From the NCBI GenBank assembly GCA_026826555.1, contig JAKSZT010054581.1:712902-776901 (forward strand): 64,000 bases of DNA, written 5' to 3'. Shown here piece after piece: positions 1 through 11,524 of this stretch. Position 1 is the first letter of the stretch; each line of letters starts with the position of its first letter. The notes beneath the pieces were generated by a model. It made no database searches. It saw only the letters and a program-made list of their open reading frames with translations, and had not been told where the DNA came from. This stretch comes from Tolypeutes matacus (Eukaryota; Chordata; Mammalia; Cingulata; Chlamyphoridae). A program made the translations under genes and the position numbers.

Positions 1-52
1 TTCAAAAGAGAAAAGAGCTTGAAAGAAACAATAAATTTTAAGAGAGTGTAAG
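1..52. repeat. Start of duplicated unit X, copy 1 (fragment)
   Basis: The first ~50 bases resemble 12828-12890, the segment just before unit X copy 2. Both share an AAAAGAG, GAGCTTGAAAGAAA-like, then AGTGTAAG order. The rest of copy 1 resumes at 9165, so the intervening 9.1 kb appears inserted here, or was lost from copy 2. The fragment is short, so this is a moderate call. Confidence 0.45.
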
Positions 53-877
53 GTACCTTCCAGTAGGCCTGGAGTGTCATGGCACCATCCTACTATGGCC
101 ACATATCACCATCAGGAACCTCAGCTGGTGAGTGGCTCTCCTTGACCAAGGTCTAGGTAGCTGGTGGATCTGTCTGGCAGCCACAGAGCAGGAGGCTGTT
201 GATGGGTTGGCACATGCTGGGGTGGGGCAGGTGTCAGGGAGGATGCCGATGAGTGCTGGCTCAGAAGATGTGACTTCTAAAGGACATCCCCATGGTCAGA
301 TCAGACACAAATACACTACAGGCTCCTGATGTGTGAATTAGGAGGAGGGGACACTATAGCCCCTTTTGGACCTGTGGAGTTCTTGGCAGAACCATGGTCA
401 ACACTGTTGACAGCACCCACTACTTCCCCTTCCCTAAAAATCACCCAAGAAACCAACTTTGGAGCTGAGCTATGGAACCCTGTGTGCAGTAGGGCCATGG
501 GGACTTGGCATCAACCTCAGCCAAGAAAAATCTCCTGCAGGAACATCTTGGGGGTATCCACCCAGACCCACACCCCTTGTGGAACTAAGCGGGTGGCATT
601 TCACAGGCAGTGCTGTGGCATCTTGGTGGCAGCTGTTGGCTTACTATGCTTCCTATGAAACTGGGTCATAGATTTGCAGGGGCATAGACCACTCCACAAT
701 GTGCCAGAGTTTTCATGAAAATGGACCTGCCAGTCTTGGCTACTTATTAAAACATTCCATGTGAGAATGGAAAATGGAACCTCAGGAATCTGAATGCCAT
801 TCTACACCTGTTGGAATGAACCTATGATATAAAATCTAGAATATGATAACTGCCTTGTGGGAGACACAGAAAGAAAA
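53..877. other. Unassigned sequence, no recognisable element
   Basis: This stretch of about 825 bases is richer in G and C than its surroundings. It has no poly-A, tRNA-like or L1 signature I can name. A 109-codon open frame at 329-658 resembles nothing I recognise and carries no coding signature. It may be an LTR or an internal piece of an old ERV. I cannot assign it. Confidence 0.4.
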
Positions 878-2101
878 TAAAGAGAGTCTTTTTTTTTATT
901 ATTATAATTTTTTTATTATGGGTAGAAATAAAAATTCTCACAATACACACAAACATTTGCAAAATGATATATAAATATATATGCATATATGTGTATTTGC
1001 TTACAAAAATGTTGTTTATATATATATATATATTTTAAGAGGTGCTTAGGTTACCCAAAATATTACATGGAACCCACTGGGATTCCCATGTTGCCCACCT
1101 CCCACACCTCCCATCACATCCCACACAAACATCTCCCACAGTGTGGCCCACCAACCTCAATGAACTTACACATCCTGGAGCCTTGCCACCAACCATAGAC
1201 CACAGTTCACACTGTAGACCACACTCTCTCCCACTCAGTTCTGAGTGGTGTGTGCTGATTTAAAATGGCATACATCCGTTGCCACAACAGTACTCAGGAC
1301 AACCTCCAACTCCCAAAGAAGCCACTGTATTTCAACTGCTCGTCCCCTCCCTACCCCAAAAGTGTCAAGTGGCCACTGGCTCCACCTCATTGTTATAATT
1401 TCTTGCATTGCTAGAATCACCATATGTGAACAAGAGAATACCATCAAGTCCACTCTAGCCCATAGTTCTTCCCCCAATCCTGAGGGGACTGGGATAGTGA
1501 TGTCCACTCCAACTCCAAGTGAGAGAGGGCTTATATCCCATGGATATGGTGGGTGGGATGATCCTGCCTGCAGATGCAGGCCCTCTCCATTCCCTGGGAT
1601 GGCCATTGCCCATCGTTGTCTCCTCACCAGGTGACTTGGATGAGTCCATTGAGCTGTAGGGTAGGAGTTGCAGCTCCACCTAGATTTCATGCACACCTGG
1701 CACATAGGTAGGCGGGAGGCTCCAGTCTCTGGAAGTATACCTAAAAACTCCAGCATCGCATATAGGTTTGAATAGAAGGGACTGGTGAACCATGTGCAGG
1801 GAGGACTTATTTGAGTCTAATTCTGTCACTCTCAGGAGCACAGATTCCAAAATAGAACCCACTGATAAGGCATCAGTCCCTGGGGCTATCCCCCCTTATA
1901 TAGGACCAGGATGTCTCCGGAGCTCTCAGGAACCCATCTGAGTGGGGTGATAGGCACTTAGATGTTCTATGAGCTCCTACTGAGGTGTGCGTAAGAGTTA
2001 CCTCTGGGATGACCTTCCGACTCTCTTTGAAGTCTCTTAGCCACTTGAACTCTTTTGTCTTTACCATTTCCCCCTTTTATTCAAGGTTAAAGAGAGTCTT
2101 T
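878..2101 (-). mobile_element. Non-coding retroposon R, copy R1, with 14-bp target-site duplication
   Basis: The body is 892-2087 and is read on the minus strand. Its 3' end is an A-rich tail, seen as T-rich sequence at 892-910 on the plus strand. A perfect 14-bp duplication TAAAGAGAGTCTTT lies at 878-891 and 2088-2101. This is the signature of L1-type target-primed insertion. Related copies are at 15522-16570, 36548-38308, 57291-59216 and from 63911. Each begins at a different internal point but shares the same 3' end, as expected for 5'-truncated copies. The 3' region resembles the end of L1 3' UTRs. An AT-rich (TA)n run at 1017-1034 sits near the tail. The copy contains long open frames (for example 1235-1756 minus) that recur in R2 and R4. 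I do not recognise a product. Confidence 0.75.
1017..1034. repeat. (TA)n dinucleotide repeat
   Basis: A short TA run lies inside retroposon R1, near its 3' tail. TA runs sit at the equivalent place in R2 (16412-16450), R3 (38264-38299) and R4 (57440-57468), so the repeat is a family feature rather than a random expansion. Confidence 0.8.
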
Positions 2102-2182
2102 ATTCAAAGATATAATGGCAGGAAAACTCAGATGTAATGAAAGGCATGTATATGTATAATCAAAGAAACCACAGAATCCCAT

Positions 2183-2634
2183 TGTGTTGGTTAGGCTAAT
2201 GTGTCAACTCGGCCAGGTAGTTGTGTCCAGGTGTTTGTTACAGCAAGCACTGGGTTAATTGTAATACGGGAGCATTTGTGGACTTCGATCACCAGTGAGT
2301 TTACTGCGTGGATGGCTGATTATATCTGCATCAATCAGGGAGATTGCATTATCGATGGGTGGTGCTTTTATCCAATCAGTTGAATGACTTAAGAGTGGAG
2401 GTGATTTCAACATTCAAAGGGAATTTCCCGGCTCGTCGTTGGACAGGCAACTTCTCCCAGAGGCTCATCAATGACCTTTCATCGGGCTTTCATCGGAGCC
2501 CCTGGTTTGCAGCTTGCCTGAGGAACCTGGACTTGTGAGTCCCCACAGTCGTGTGAGAGACTCTTTTAGAGTTCCATATTATTCACAGATATCTCCTGCT
2601 GATTCTGTTTCCCGAGAGAACCCTGACTAATACA
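2183..2634 (+). mobile_element. ERVL-like solo LTR with 5-bp duplication CCCAT
   Basis: The element starts TGTG and ends TGACTAATACA. It is flanked by CCCAT at 2178-2182 and 2635-2639. TG...CA termini with a 5-bp duplication are typical of ERVL/MaLR-class LTRs. The same terminal motif ends the elements at 10902-11519 and 44241-44823, and a minus-strand fragment is at 57132-57290. No internal retroviral sequence adjoins it, so it is a solo LTR. The exact family name is not assigned. Confidence 0.75.
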
Positions 2635-2639
2635 CCCAT

Positions 2640-3461
2640 CAAGGATAAAATCATTGAAAACCATGCCCAGACACACACGGATTACACAGTAAAATGCCAC
2701 AGACAAGAAGAGAGATCTGAAAGCTGCAAGAGTCAAACAATGTGTTTTGTTCAAGTGAGTCCCAATAAGTTCAAGCAACAATTTCTCAACAGAAATCAGG
2801 AAGGCAAAAATCAAGAAGGCAAAAGGGTAAATTAAGATGAAATATTTAAAGTGTTAACAGAAAGTGATTCATTTCTAATAATATTATATCTTGTGAGACA
2901 GCCTTTTGAAAATGAGGGGAAGATTAATATGGCATCCCCATATTAAAACTAACAAATAAAAAATCCTGTGGAGTTTGTTACCCCTTGTGCTGCCCTAGAA
3001 ACAATTTTAAGCAAGTTCTTCAGACAGAAATGAAAGGTCACTCAACAGTGGGTCAATTTACATAAAAATTTAAGATCTCTGGTAATGTCAACCTTTTCTG
3101 TAATTATAAATACCAGTAATAATGTATTGCGTTATTGGTATGTAACTTCATATTTTAAAGTCTCTAAAATGCATGTGCATAAAAGTTAATCTATGGTTTG
3201 AGATATACAGTGTATGAAGACATAATCAGTAAGAATTACAACAAAAAGAGGGATTACAGAAGGGATTAGGAAGAGTATATGTGTATATGGACTACATTTA
3301 AGCATAAAATAAGAAAAATATTGGGTAATCAATTGTAACAAAGATACCACACTTATGTAAAATGTTAATGATAAGGAAAACTAGGTGTTTGGAGGCATTA
3401 TATGAGAAGTCTCCTTGTTCTGCTTGATTTTTCTGTAAACCATAACAGCTATAATTAGAAA
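2640..3461 (+). mobile_element. HAL1-type half-LINE fragment with L1 3' tail
   Basis: 2640-3060 resembles the C-terminal part of L1/HAL1 ORF1 at the nucleotide level, including the stretch ending in TTCTTCAGACAGAAATGAAAGG. There is no ORF2 after it. 3060-3320 looks like a HAL1 3' UTR. 3325-3461 carries the old mammalian L1 3' terminus (TGTAACAAAGATACCACAC followed by a TTTTTCTGTAAAC-type end). HAL1 elements are L1 derivatives that keep ORF1 only. Decay is heavy and there is no open frame. The last 130 bases could instead be a separate L1 tail. Confidence 0.6.
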
Positions 3462-3783
3462 TAAAACTGCTGGAGGAGAAGGCAAGATGGCATCAGTTTA
3501 GAAGGGCACTCACTGAGAACTCCCTGAGGACAACAGATTGTGAATAGGATCCTGCCTGGGGGTCTGTGCTGTGGGTGCACGGAGCAAGAAGCTTGGGACA
3601 TCTATCTGTGCAGGTCGATGGTGTGGACTGATGGGTAGAGATACAGAACATAGAAAGAAGCAAGGAAATAAAATAAGAAAAAGTGTCAAAGAAAAAACTT
3701 AACACACATGCAGAACCACCAACTAAAAAACACTCTAGAGCAGAGAAAGAAGCAAATTAACTGAATAAACCCATCAAGGTAAA

Positions 3784-4497
3784 ATGACTAGAGGGCAGCA
3801 AAAAATTACAAACCACACTGAGAAACAGGAAAACATGGACCAGTCCAATGAACAAACTAAAAACCAGGAAGTGATGCAGAACATCGAACAACAAATCAAA
3901 GCTTTCCAAACAAATATCATGGACCAACTTAAAGAAGTGAAGGAAGAGATTAAGGATATAAAGAAAACACTGGGAGAACATAGTGAAGAAGTTGTAAACA
4001 TACACAAAAAGATAATGTATATGATGGTGATCATTGGCACAATCCAAGAAATCAAAAAGACACAAGATTCACGTGAGAGCAGATTTGAACAGGCAGAAGA
4101 AAGAATTAGTGATGTGGAAGACAATACATCTGAAATCAAACAGATAGTAGAACAGATAGAAAAAAAGATAGAAAAAATCCAGCAGGGACTCAGGGAATTA
4201 ACTGAGAACACAAAATGCACAAACATAAGCATTATGGGCATCACAGAAGGAGAAAAGAAGAGAAAGGGAACAGAAGGAGTGTTGAAGGAAATAATGGCTG
4301 AAAACTTCCCAACCCTATTGAAAGATATGGATGTGCAGATCCACAAAGCACAGCACACCCCAAACAGTATAAATCCCAACAGGACAACTCCAAGACATAT
4401 ACTTGTCAAAATGTCCAATACTCAAGACATAGAGAAAATACTCAGGCAGCAAGAGAAAAGAGAACCATCACATACAAGGGAAGCACAATATGATTAA
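3784..4497 (+). pseudogene. L1-A ORF1 (RNA-binding ORF1p), truncated
   Basis: An ATG-to-stop frame of 237 codons. Residues ~20-150 are rich in E, K, Q and I/L heptads, matching the ORF1p coiled coil. Residues ~155-230 contain the start of the RRM-like region (a CTNISIMGI-type strand, then ENFPTLLKD) and the region leading to the C-terminal domain. The frame stops early at 4495, where related L1 copies continue, so the C-terminal domain is lost to a frameshift or stop. In intact L1s, ORF1p is a trimeric nucleic-acid chaperone that coats L1 RNA. The ATG matches the related but frameshifted start at 30637 in L1-C. Confidence 0.85.
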
Positions 4498-4844
4498 GTG
4501 CTGATTTCTCAGCTGAAACATGGAGCCAAGAAGACAGTGGTATGACATAGTCAAAGTACTAAGAAAAAAACTTTCAGCCACGAATTCTCTATCCAACAAA
4601 ACTGGCATTAAAAAATGATGGAGAGTTCAAAATATTCACAGATAAACAGAAATTAAGAGAGTATGTCAATAAGAAACATGCACTACAAGAAATACTAAAG
4701 GAAGTTCTGCAAGTTGAAAGGAAAAAACAGAGGAGAGAGAGTTGGAAGAGAGTGTATGAACAACTAAAAAGACAAAAAGAGAAATAAAAACAACATATGA
4801 CATACATTAACCCAAAGAATATATGGCTGAAGTAAGAAATTCAT

Positions 4845-7800
4845 TGTGAGTAATAACACTGAATGTTAATGGATTAAAGTCACCAGTCAAGAGACACAGA
4901 TTGGCAGAATGGACAAGGAAATATGATCCATCTGTATATTATCTACAAGAAACCAACCTTCAACTCAGGGATTCAAAGAGGCTGAAAGTGAATGGCTGGG
5001 AGACAATTTTACAAGCTAACAATAGCCAAAAAACGACAGGAGTAGCTATTTTGATATCAGACAAAATAGACTTTAAATGCAAAACTATTGTAAGAGACAA
5101 AGATGGACACTATATATTAGCAAAAAGAGTAATCTCTCAAGAACAGAGAACAAGCATAAACATTTATGCACCTAAACGGAGTGCCTCAAAATACATGAAA
5201 GAAACTCTAGAAAAATTAAGTGGAGTAATAAATGCCTCTACAATTATAGCAGGGTACTTCAATACACCATTACCATCATTAGACAGAACATCTAGACAGA
5301 GAATCAAGAAAGAAGCAAAGGCTTTCATCAATACATTAGAGGACCTGGACTTAATAGACATATACAGAACACTACACCCAAATACAGCAGGATTTACATT
5401 CTTCTCAAGTGCACATGGATCATACTCCAAGTTAGACCACATGCTAGGCCACAGAACAACTCTCAATGAATTCAGAAAGACTGAGATTATAAAAAGTAAT
5501 TTCTCTGACCACAACAGAATGAAATTGGAAATCACTAAGGGCCAGAGAAACAGGTTAGACACAAGGATATGGGTGTCAAAAAACACACTCTTAGAAAAAC
5601 AGTGAGTCAAGGAGCAAATCTCAAAAGAAATCAGTAACTACCTTGAAACTAATGAAACAACAACACAACATATCAAAACCTATGGGATGCAGTGAAAGCA
5701 GTACTAAGAGGGAAGTTCATAGCCATAAATATATGTATTAAAAAAGAAGAAAGAGCTAAAATTGAAAACATAAATGTACACTTGGAGGAATTGGAAAAAC
5801 AACAACAAACTAAACCAAAAGGAAGTTAAAAGAAGGAAATAACAAATATTAGAGCAGCACTAAATGAAATAGAGAATACGAAAGCACTAGAAAGAATAAA
5901 CTAAGCCAAAAGCTGGTTCTTCAAGAATATCAATAAAATTGACAAACCCTTAGCCAGAATTACAAAGAAAAAGAGAGAAGATATGCAAATACTCATAATG
6001 AGGAATGAGCAAGGGGATATCACTACTGACCCCACAGAAATAAAGAGTATCATAAGAGGATACTTTGAAAAATTATATGCCAACAAGAATGATAATTTAG
6101 AGGAAATGGACAAGTTTCTAGAAACTCACAAACAGCCTACATTGATGAAAGGAGAAATAGATGAACTCAACAGTCCATTACAAGTAAAGAGATAGACTCA
6201 GTCATCAAAAACCTCTCAATTAAGAAGAGCCCAGGACCAGACGGCTTCACAGGTGAATTCTACCAAACATTCCAGAAGAGCTAACACCAATTCTGCTTAA
6301 GCTCTTCCCAAAAATAAAAGTAGAGGAATATTGCCTAACTCATTCTATGATGCCAGCATTACCCTTATACCAAAACCAAACAAAGATACCACAAGAAAGG
6401 AAAATTACAGACCAATTTCTCTAATGAACCTAGATACTAAAATCCTCAACAAAATACTTGCTAATCACATTCAACAACATATCAAAAGGATTATACACCA
6501 TGACCAAGTGGCTTTCATCCTGGGTATTCAAGGATGGTTCAATATAAGAAAATCAATCAATGTAATACACCACATAAACAGGCTGAAAGAAAAAAACCAC
6601 ACTATGATCTCTACAGATGCAGAAAAAACATTCAACAAAATACAGCACTCTTTCCAGATAAAAACACTGCAAAAGATAGGAATAGAAGGAAACTTTCTGA
6701 ATATGATAAAGGGTATATATGAAAAACCCAAAGCTAACATCATCTTCAATGGTGAAATTCTAAAAGCCTTCCCTCTGAAATTGGGAACAAGACAAGGATG
6801 CCCACTATCACCACTCTTATTTAACATTGTCTTAGAAGTACCTGCTCAAGCACTGAGGCAAGAAAAGGATATAAAAGGCATCCAGATTGGAAAAGAAGAA
6901 GAAAAAATTTCATTATATGCAGACGACATGATTCTGTACATAGAAAGCTGTGAGAAATCTGCAACAAAGCTTCTAGAACTTATAAAGGAGTTCAGTAATG
7001 TTGTAGGTTATAAGAGCAATGCTCCAAGATCAGTAGCATTTCTGTACACCAATAACGAGCAATCTGAGGAGGAAATTGAAAAAAAAGCCATTTACAATAG
7101 TTACGAAAAGAGTCAAATACCTAGGAATAAATTTAACTAAAGATGTAAAGGACTTATATACAGAAAACTACACAACATTGTTAAAGGAAATCAAAGAAGA
7201 CTTGAATAAATGGAAAAATATTCCTGTTCATGGACAGGAATACTAAACATCATCAAGATGTCTATCCTACCCAAACTATTTTACATATTTAATGCAATCC
7301 CAATAAAAATCAACACTGTATTTTTTAAGGAACAGGAAAAACTAACCACAAAATATATTTGGAGAGGTAAGAGGCCCCAAATTGCCAAAGACATATTGAA
7401 AAAGAAAAATGAAGTTAGATGTATCACATTACCTGACTTTAAAACATACTACAAATCTACAGTGCTCAAAACTGCATGGTATTGGCACAAGGATAGACCT
7501 ACTGACTAATGGAACCGAATTGAGAGTTCTGATATAAATCTTCATATACAGTCATCTGATATTCGACAAGGCCATCAAGCCCCACTCATTTGGGAGAGAA
7601 TGGCCTCTTTAACAAGTGGTGCTTGGAGAACTGGATATCCATATCCAAAAGAATGAGAGAAGACTACCATCTCACACCTTATACAAAAATCAACTCAAGA
7701 TGGATCAAATATCTAAATATAAGAGCCAAAACCATAAAGACCTTGGAAGATAATGTAGGGAAGCATCTACAGGACCTTGTAATAGGAAATGGTTTCATGA

Positions 7801-8637
7801 ACTTCACAGCCAAAGCACGGGTAGCAAGAGAAAAAATCGATAAATGGGATCTCCTCAAAATTAAAAACTTCTGCACCTCAAATGATGTTATTAAGAAAAT
7901 AAAAAGGCAGCCTACCCAATGGGAGAAAATATTTGGCAACCATATATATGATAGGAGCCTAATATCCTGCATATATAAAGAAATCCTACACCTCTAACAT
8001 AAAAAGTCAAACAACCCATTTAAAAAATGGGCAGGTGACCTGAAAAGACACTTCTCCAAGGAAGGAATACAAATGGCTTAAAAGCACATGAAAAAAATGC
8101 TCGACATCGCTAGCTATTAGGGAAATGCAAATCAAAACCACAATGAGATCCCATCTTACACCCATAAGAATGGCAGCTATTAAAAAAAACAGCAGAATAT
8201 AAGTGTTAGAGAGGATGTGGAGGAATAGGAACCCTCATCCACTGCTGGTGGGATTGTGGAATTGTCCAGCCACTGTGAAGGACAGTTTGGCAATTCCTCA
8301 GAAAGCTAACAGTAGATCTTCCATATGACCCAGCAATTCCACTGCTGGGTACATACCCAGAAGAACTGAAAGCAAAGACATGAACAGATATATGCACACC
8401 AATTTGTTCATAGCAGCATTGTTCACAATTTCCAAAAGCTGGAATCAGCCCCGGTGTCCATCAACAGATGAATGGATAAACAAAATGTGGTACCTACATA
8501 CAATGGAATATTACTCACCTGTAAGAAGAAATAAAGTGCTAACACATGGAATAACATGGACGAATCTTGAAGACCTTATGTTGAGTGAAGCAAGCCAGAC
8601 ATTGAAGGATGAACAGTATATGACCTCACTGATTTGA
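4845..8637 (+). pseudogene. L1-A ORF2 (endonuclease and reverse transcriptase), broken
   Basis: In a live L1, ORF2p nicks target DNA and reverse-transcribes L1 RNA there. Here it lies in several frames. The endonuclease region is 4901-5605, with a QETNL motif near 4950 and the catalytic SDH near 5505. The linker is around 5983-6195. The reverse transcriptase is 6331-7140, with the YADD catalytic box at 6916-6927. C-terminal pieces lie at 7210-7509, 7590-7997 and 8380-8637. A stop ends the endonuclease frame at 5603, and frame changes follow. The order and spacing match L1 ORF2 throughout, so identity is certain and function is lost. Confidence 0.9.
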
Positions 8638-9164
8638 ATTGAGCAAAGTGAGCAGTCTCTGAGAACCACTGTCTGAAAGATAGGTCAGCAAGGGAGAAAG
8701 AGAGAAGAGTAGGTTGTGAGCCATCACCCATATGGACATAATTTATGGTAAAGTGATAGAGTATAGTTGCATATTGAAGGATAGGACAGATGGGTAGTGA
8801 TATTACTGGATTTGGTGGTGCAGGCTTAACACGTGGTTAGATTAGGAAAGGCAGGTTAGAATACCCAGGGCATGTTACTATGAATCTTGTGATCCCATGA
8901 GTCAAAACATGGGAGTGTCATATGCCCCAGCGGGATGAGGGGGAAGGAACAGAAAAGATCAAACGGGGTATTTAGTGGTCATTGGAAATGTTTTTCATTA
9001 CCTTACAGTAATGGACACAGGGCATGATAAATATCATAAAAAATTATTAAACTCTACCATCTAAATTTTAAACAATACTGTAAACCATTGACAATGTTTA
9101 GTAGCTATGTTTCACTGTCTGTATAACAGTTATAACAATGCTACCATCCACACACACAAAAAAA
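8638..9164 (+). other. L1-A 3' UTR
   Basis: Non-coding sequence after the ORF2 end. It includes the CACCCATATGGA block and the TGTAAACCATTGACAATG block that recur in L1-C (35460-36250) and, reversed, in L1-H. It ends in a CA-rich then A-rich tail. It is shorter than the L1-C 3' UTR, which suggests an early poly-A site. Confidence 0.8.
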
Positions 9165-10628
9165 GGTTAGTTTTGATATAATCCTTTATAAGAAATACAC
9201 CATAGAAGAATGAACATTTAAATTTTAATAATAATTCTGATGTAATTAAAATCAATGCCATAATTCTTATTTGTATATTAGAGTCCTAAATATTGGGCCC
9301 AATAATCTCTACAAATGAGATATATTACTGGTTTGGTGATTTTATTTTCATTCATGTCATATTATTTCTGGATTATAAAATTCCTATTTGGGAATTCTTT
9401 ACATCTTATTGGAATGAATTATCTCAGATAACAGTAGGCCAATTCATTCTTTAATGGGGCAAGAAGACTCAAAACCTTTTTCCACACTCCACCTGAGAAA
9501 ATATTATGGACCCAGATGGACAATTTTAATTAATGAGTATACATAAGTATGCACAGATGAAAAATGTTGTACCAGTAATAGATCTCTTCAACAGTCCTGA
9601 GTCAATTAAAAACAGGTCTATATTTTCTAAGAAGAAACTTAGAGAATCCTGTTCATCACACCACTCTTTCAATAAGGCTCATAGCAAGCAACCAAAGAGC
9701 AAGCATGGGAGAGGAGGGAATGACAGAGAGCAAAGGAAAATGGAGGAATATGTTCAGAAGGCCATCGCAGATCATGTACAAGGTCATTAGACCTGCTCAC
9801 TCAGAAGAATGGATCCCTGCTGTTTTTAAATCTACCCATAAAATGGTTAGCATGGCCCTTATGCTTGGTCAAAACCACTCTCAAGGAATTGCAAATAACT
9901 ACAACCAGTCAGAGGATGACTTGGAAGAGAGTTGAATTAAACTGGTAATCATTCCTAACTAGATTACTAGAGAATCCCCCAAGGTCATGAAGCTCTAATT
10001 CTGTTTTGAAATAGTGGTCCAAATATAGATGTATTATGAATAGACCAGGAGTCAAACTGATGATTATAGGGGAAAAGAATTAAACACATGAGTAGCCATG
10101 AAAAATAAACAACTTCCACACCATGCTGTAACATGTTGGTAATGGTAGATGATGGTTAATATGTGCCAAATATACATTATTGACCATGCTTTGTGGTCAT
10201 AGTTTGATGATATTATCTCATATTCTGTAATAAAGTTTCCATCATGGTGTGATGTGTTGATGGAAGGCTGTTGTATGTGGAATCTTCAAATGTGCATGAT
10301 TTTTTCTAAATTCATATTCTATAGTAAATATATTCTTAAAAAAATAATAGTTTGGATTGCTGAAAAGTACATTAAATGTGTGACATGGACTCTACTCAGT
10401 AGTAAGATTACCACAATATTTTTTTGTGCACATATTTGGTGCCTTTCAAATTGAATAACCATTTTTAAAATAGCTGGCAAAATACAAACTTTGAAAAGGA
10501 CACTTAAATATCTAATATCATTTAATAAAATTTTTTCCTAATTATGAATGCATTATTCAAAAGATAAGTACACCACTTGAAAATGTAAGGATTTTAGTTA
10601 GCTGCTTTGAAAAGTGCAGTCTTTAAAC
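9165..10628. repeat. Duplicated unit X, copy 1 (main part)
   Basis: This segment aligns in the same orientation to 12893-14849 along its whole length, apart from a ~500-bp insertion in the other copy. Examples are TTATGGACCCAGATGGAC near 9510 and 13230, and GGTCCAAATATAGATGTA near 10017 and 14240. Divergence by eye is roughly 15-20 percent. Similarity stops at 10628/14849. Whether it is a local duplication or two copies of an uncatalogued interspersed repeat cannot be settled here. No coding frame persists in both copies. Confidence 0.7.
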
Positions 10629-10901
10629 ATGAGAGGCCTCAATGGTTTCATTTACTGGTTAATGCAATTAGTACAAATATTTCTGTACAATTTTTTTAAT
10701 ATTAATTAAATAATGGTAACTACAGTCACTGGGAGAATAAAGATATGCTATTTCCATTTTTTTCTCTGATTTTTAATCTTTGAATAAGCCCAGTTTTGAT
10801 TCAGTAATTTATAGATCTTCATGAATTATTTCATGAAAGTTTCCTTTATTAATAGCAAGCTCTGATTTTTCTTTCACAGAAAGCATTTCTGATTCATCTC
10901 A
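10629..10901. other. Short AT-rich stretch, nothing recognised
   Basis: AT-rich sequence between unit X copy 1 and the LTR at 10902. I see no repeat signature or frame. The TCTCA at its right end is the target-site duplication of the neighbouring LTR. Confidence 0.5.
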
Positions 10902-11519
10902 GTAGCAGTTTGATATTATTGATGAATTCCAAAATGAAATATTAGATTATGTTTGTAAACTGGCCTGTTCCTCTGGGCATGATTAAATTATGATTAGGGC
11001 TTTGGTTGCATCACATCAGTAGGGCATTGAGTTTCTGCTTGCACCTTGATGGGTGGGGACTCAGAGATAAAAGACATGGCAAAGTACAGAGTTGGAATTC
11101 TGATTCTGAGTTTTAATGCTGGAGCCCATAGAAGTAAGCACACAGAGGAGCTGGATTGTGAGGAAGGAGAAAAGGCCCCAGGAAAAGAGATGAGCCATTC
11201 ACCTAATTCTACAGCTGGCCTTGTGGGGAGAGGCAAAGCCTAGAGAGCCTCATAGCCTGTATCTGACCTTGTGGAGATAGCAGAGGAACTGAGTCCAGAG
11301 ACAAGCAAACCTTGGGAAGAGAGGAACCCAGGAAGCCTGAACGCTCACAGATATTAACAGCCATCTTGCTCCCACATATGGCAATCAACTTTGGTGAGGG
11401 AAGTAACTTATACTTTTTGACCTGGTAACTGTGGGCTTCTACCCCAAATAAACACACTTTATAAAAGCCAAACAATTTTTGGTATTTTGCATTAGCACCC
11501 CTTTGGCTGACTAATACCA
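10902..11519 (+). mobile_element. ERVL-like solo LTR with 5-bp duplication TCTCA
   Basis: The body aligns to the LTR at 44241-44823. Both have CAGTTTGATATTATT near the start, AAACTGGYYTGTTCCTCTGGGC, a CCCCAAATAAA poly-A signal near the end, then GCTGACTAATAC. TCTCA flanks it at 10897-10901 and 11520-11524. The first bases are mutated from TGTGG to GTAG. It is solo, with no internal viral sequence. Confidence 0.7.
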
Positions 11520-11524
11520 TCTCA

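Larger units (their letters stand above)
3470..9164 (+). mobile_element. L1-A: nearly full-length, inactive L1 retrotransposon
   Basis: In order, the element has a 5' UTR start (GGAGGAGAAGGCAAGATGGC, 3465-3484), ORF1, ORF2, a 3' UTR and a short CA/A-rich tail ending at 9164. Its 5' UTR is only ~310 bp, against ~1.86 kb in L1-C, because the middle part is missing. ORF2 is broken by several frameshifts and stops, so the copy is dead. No convincing target-site duplication is visible. It separates the two pieces of unit X copy 1. Confidence 0.9.

Noticed and set aside
329..658. 109-codon open frame as a gene
   Set aside because: No recognisable domain, no conserved partner and no codon signal I can defend. 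A same-strand overlapping frame (459-671) is just as long per base, so chance is enough.
3774..4418. 214-codon minus-strand frame opposite L1-A ORF1
   Set aside because: Shadow of the coiled-coil ORF1 on the other strand. Its C, F, S-rich composition is what the reverse complement of E/K-rich codons gives.
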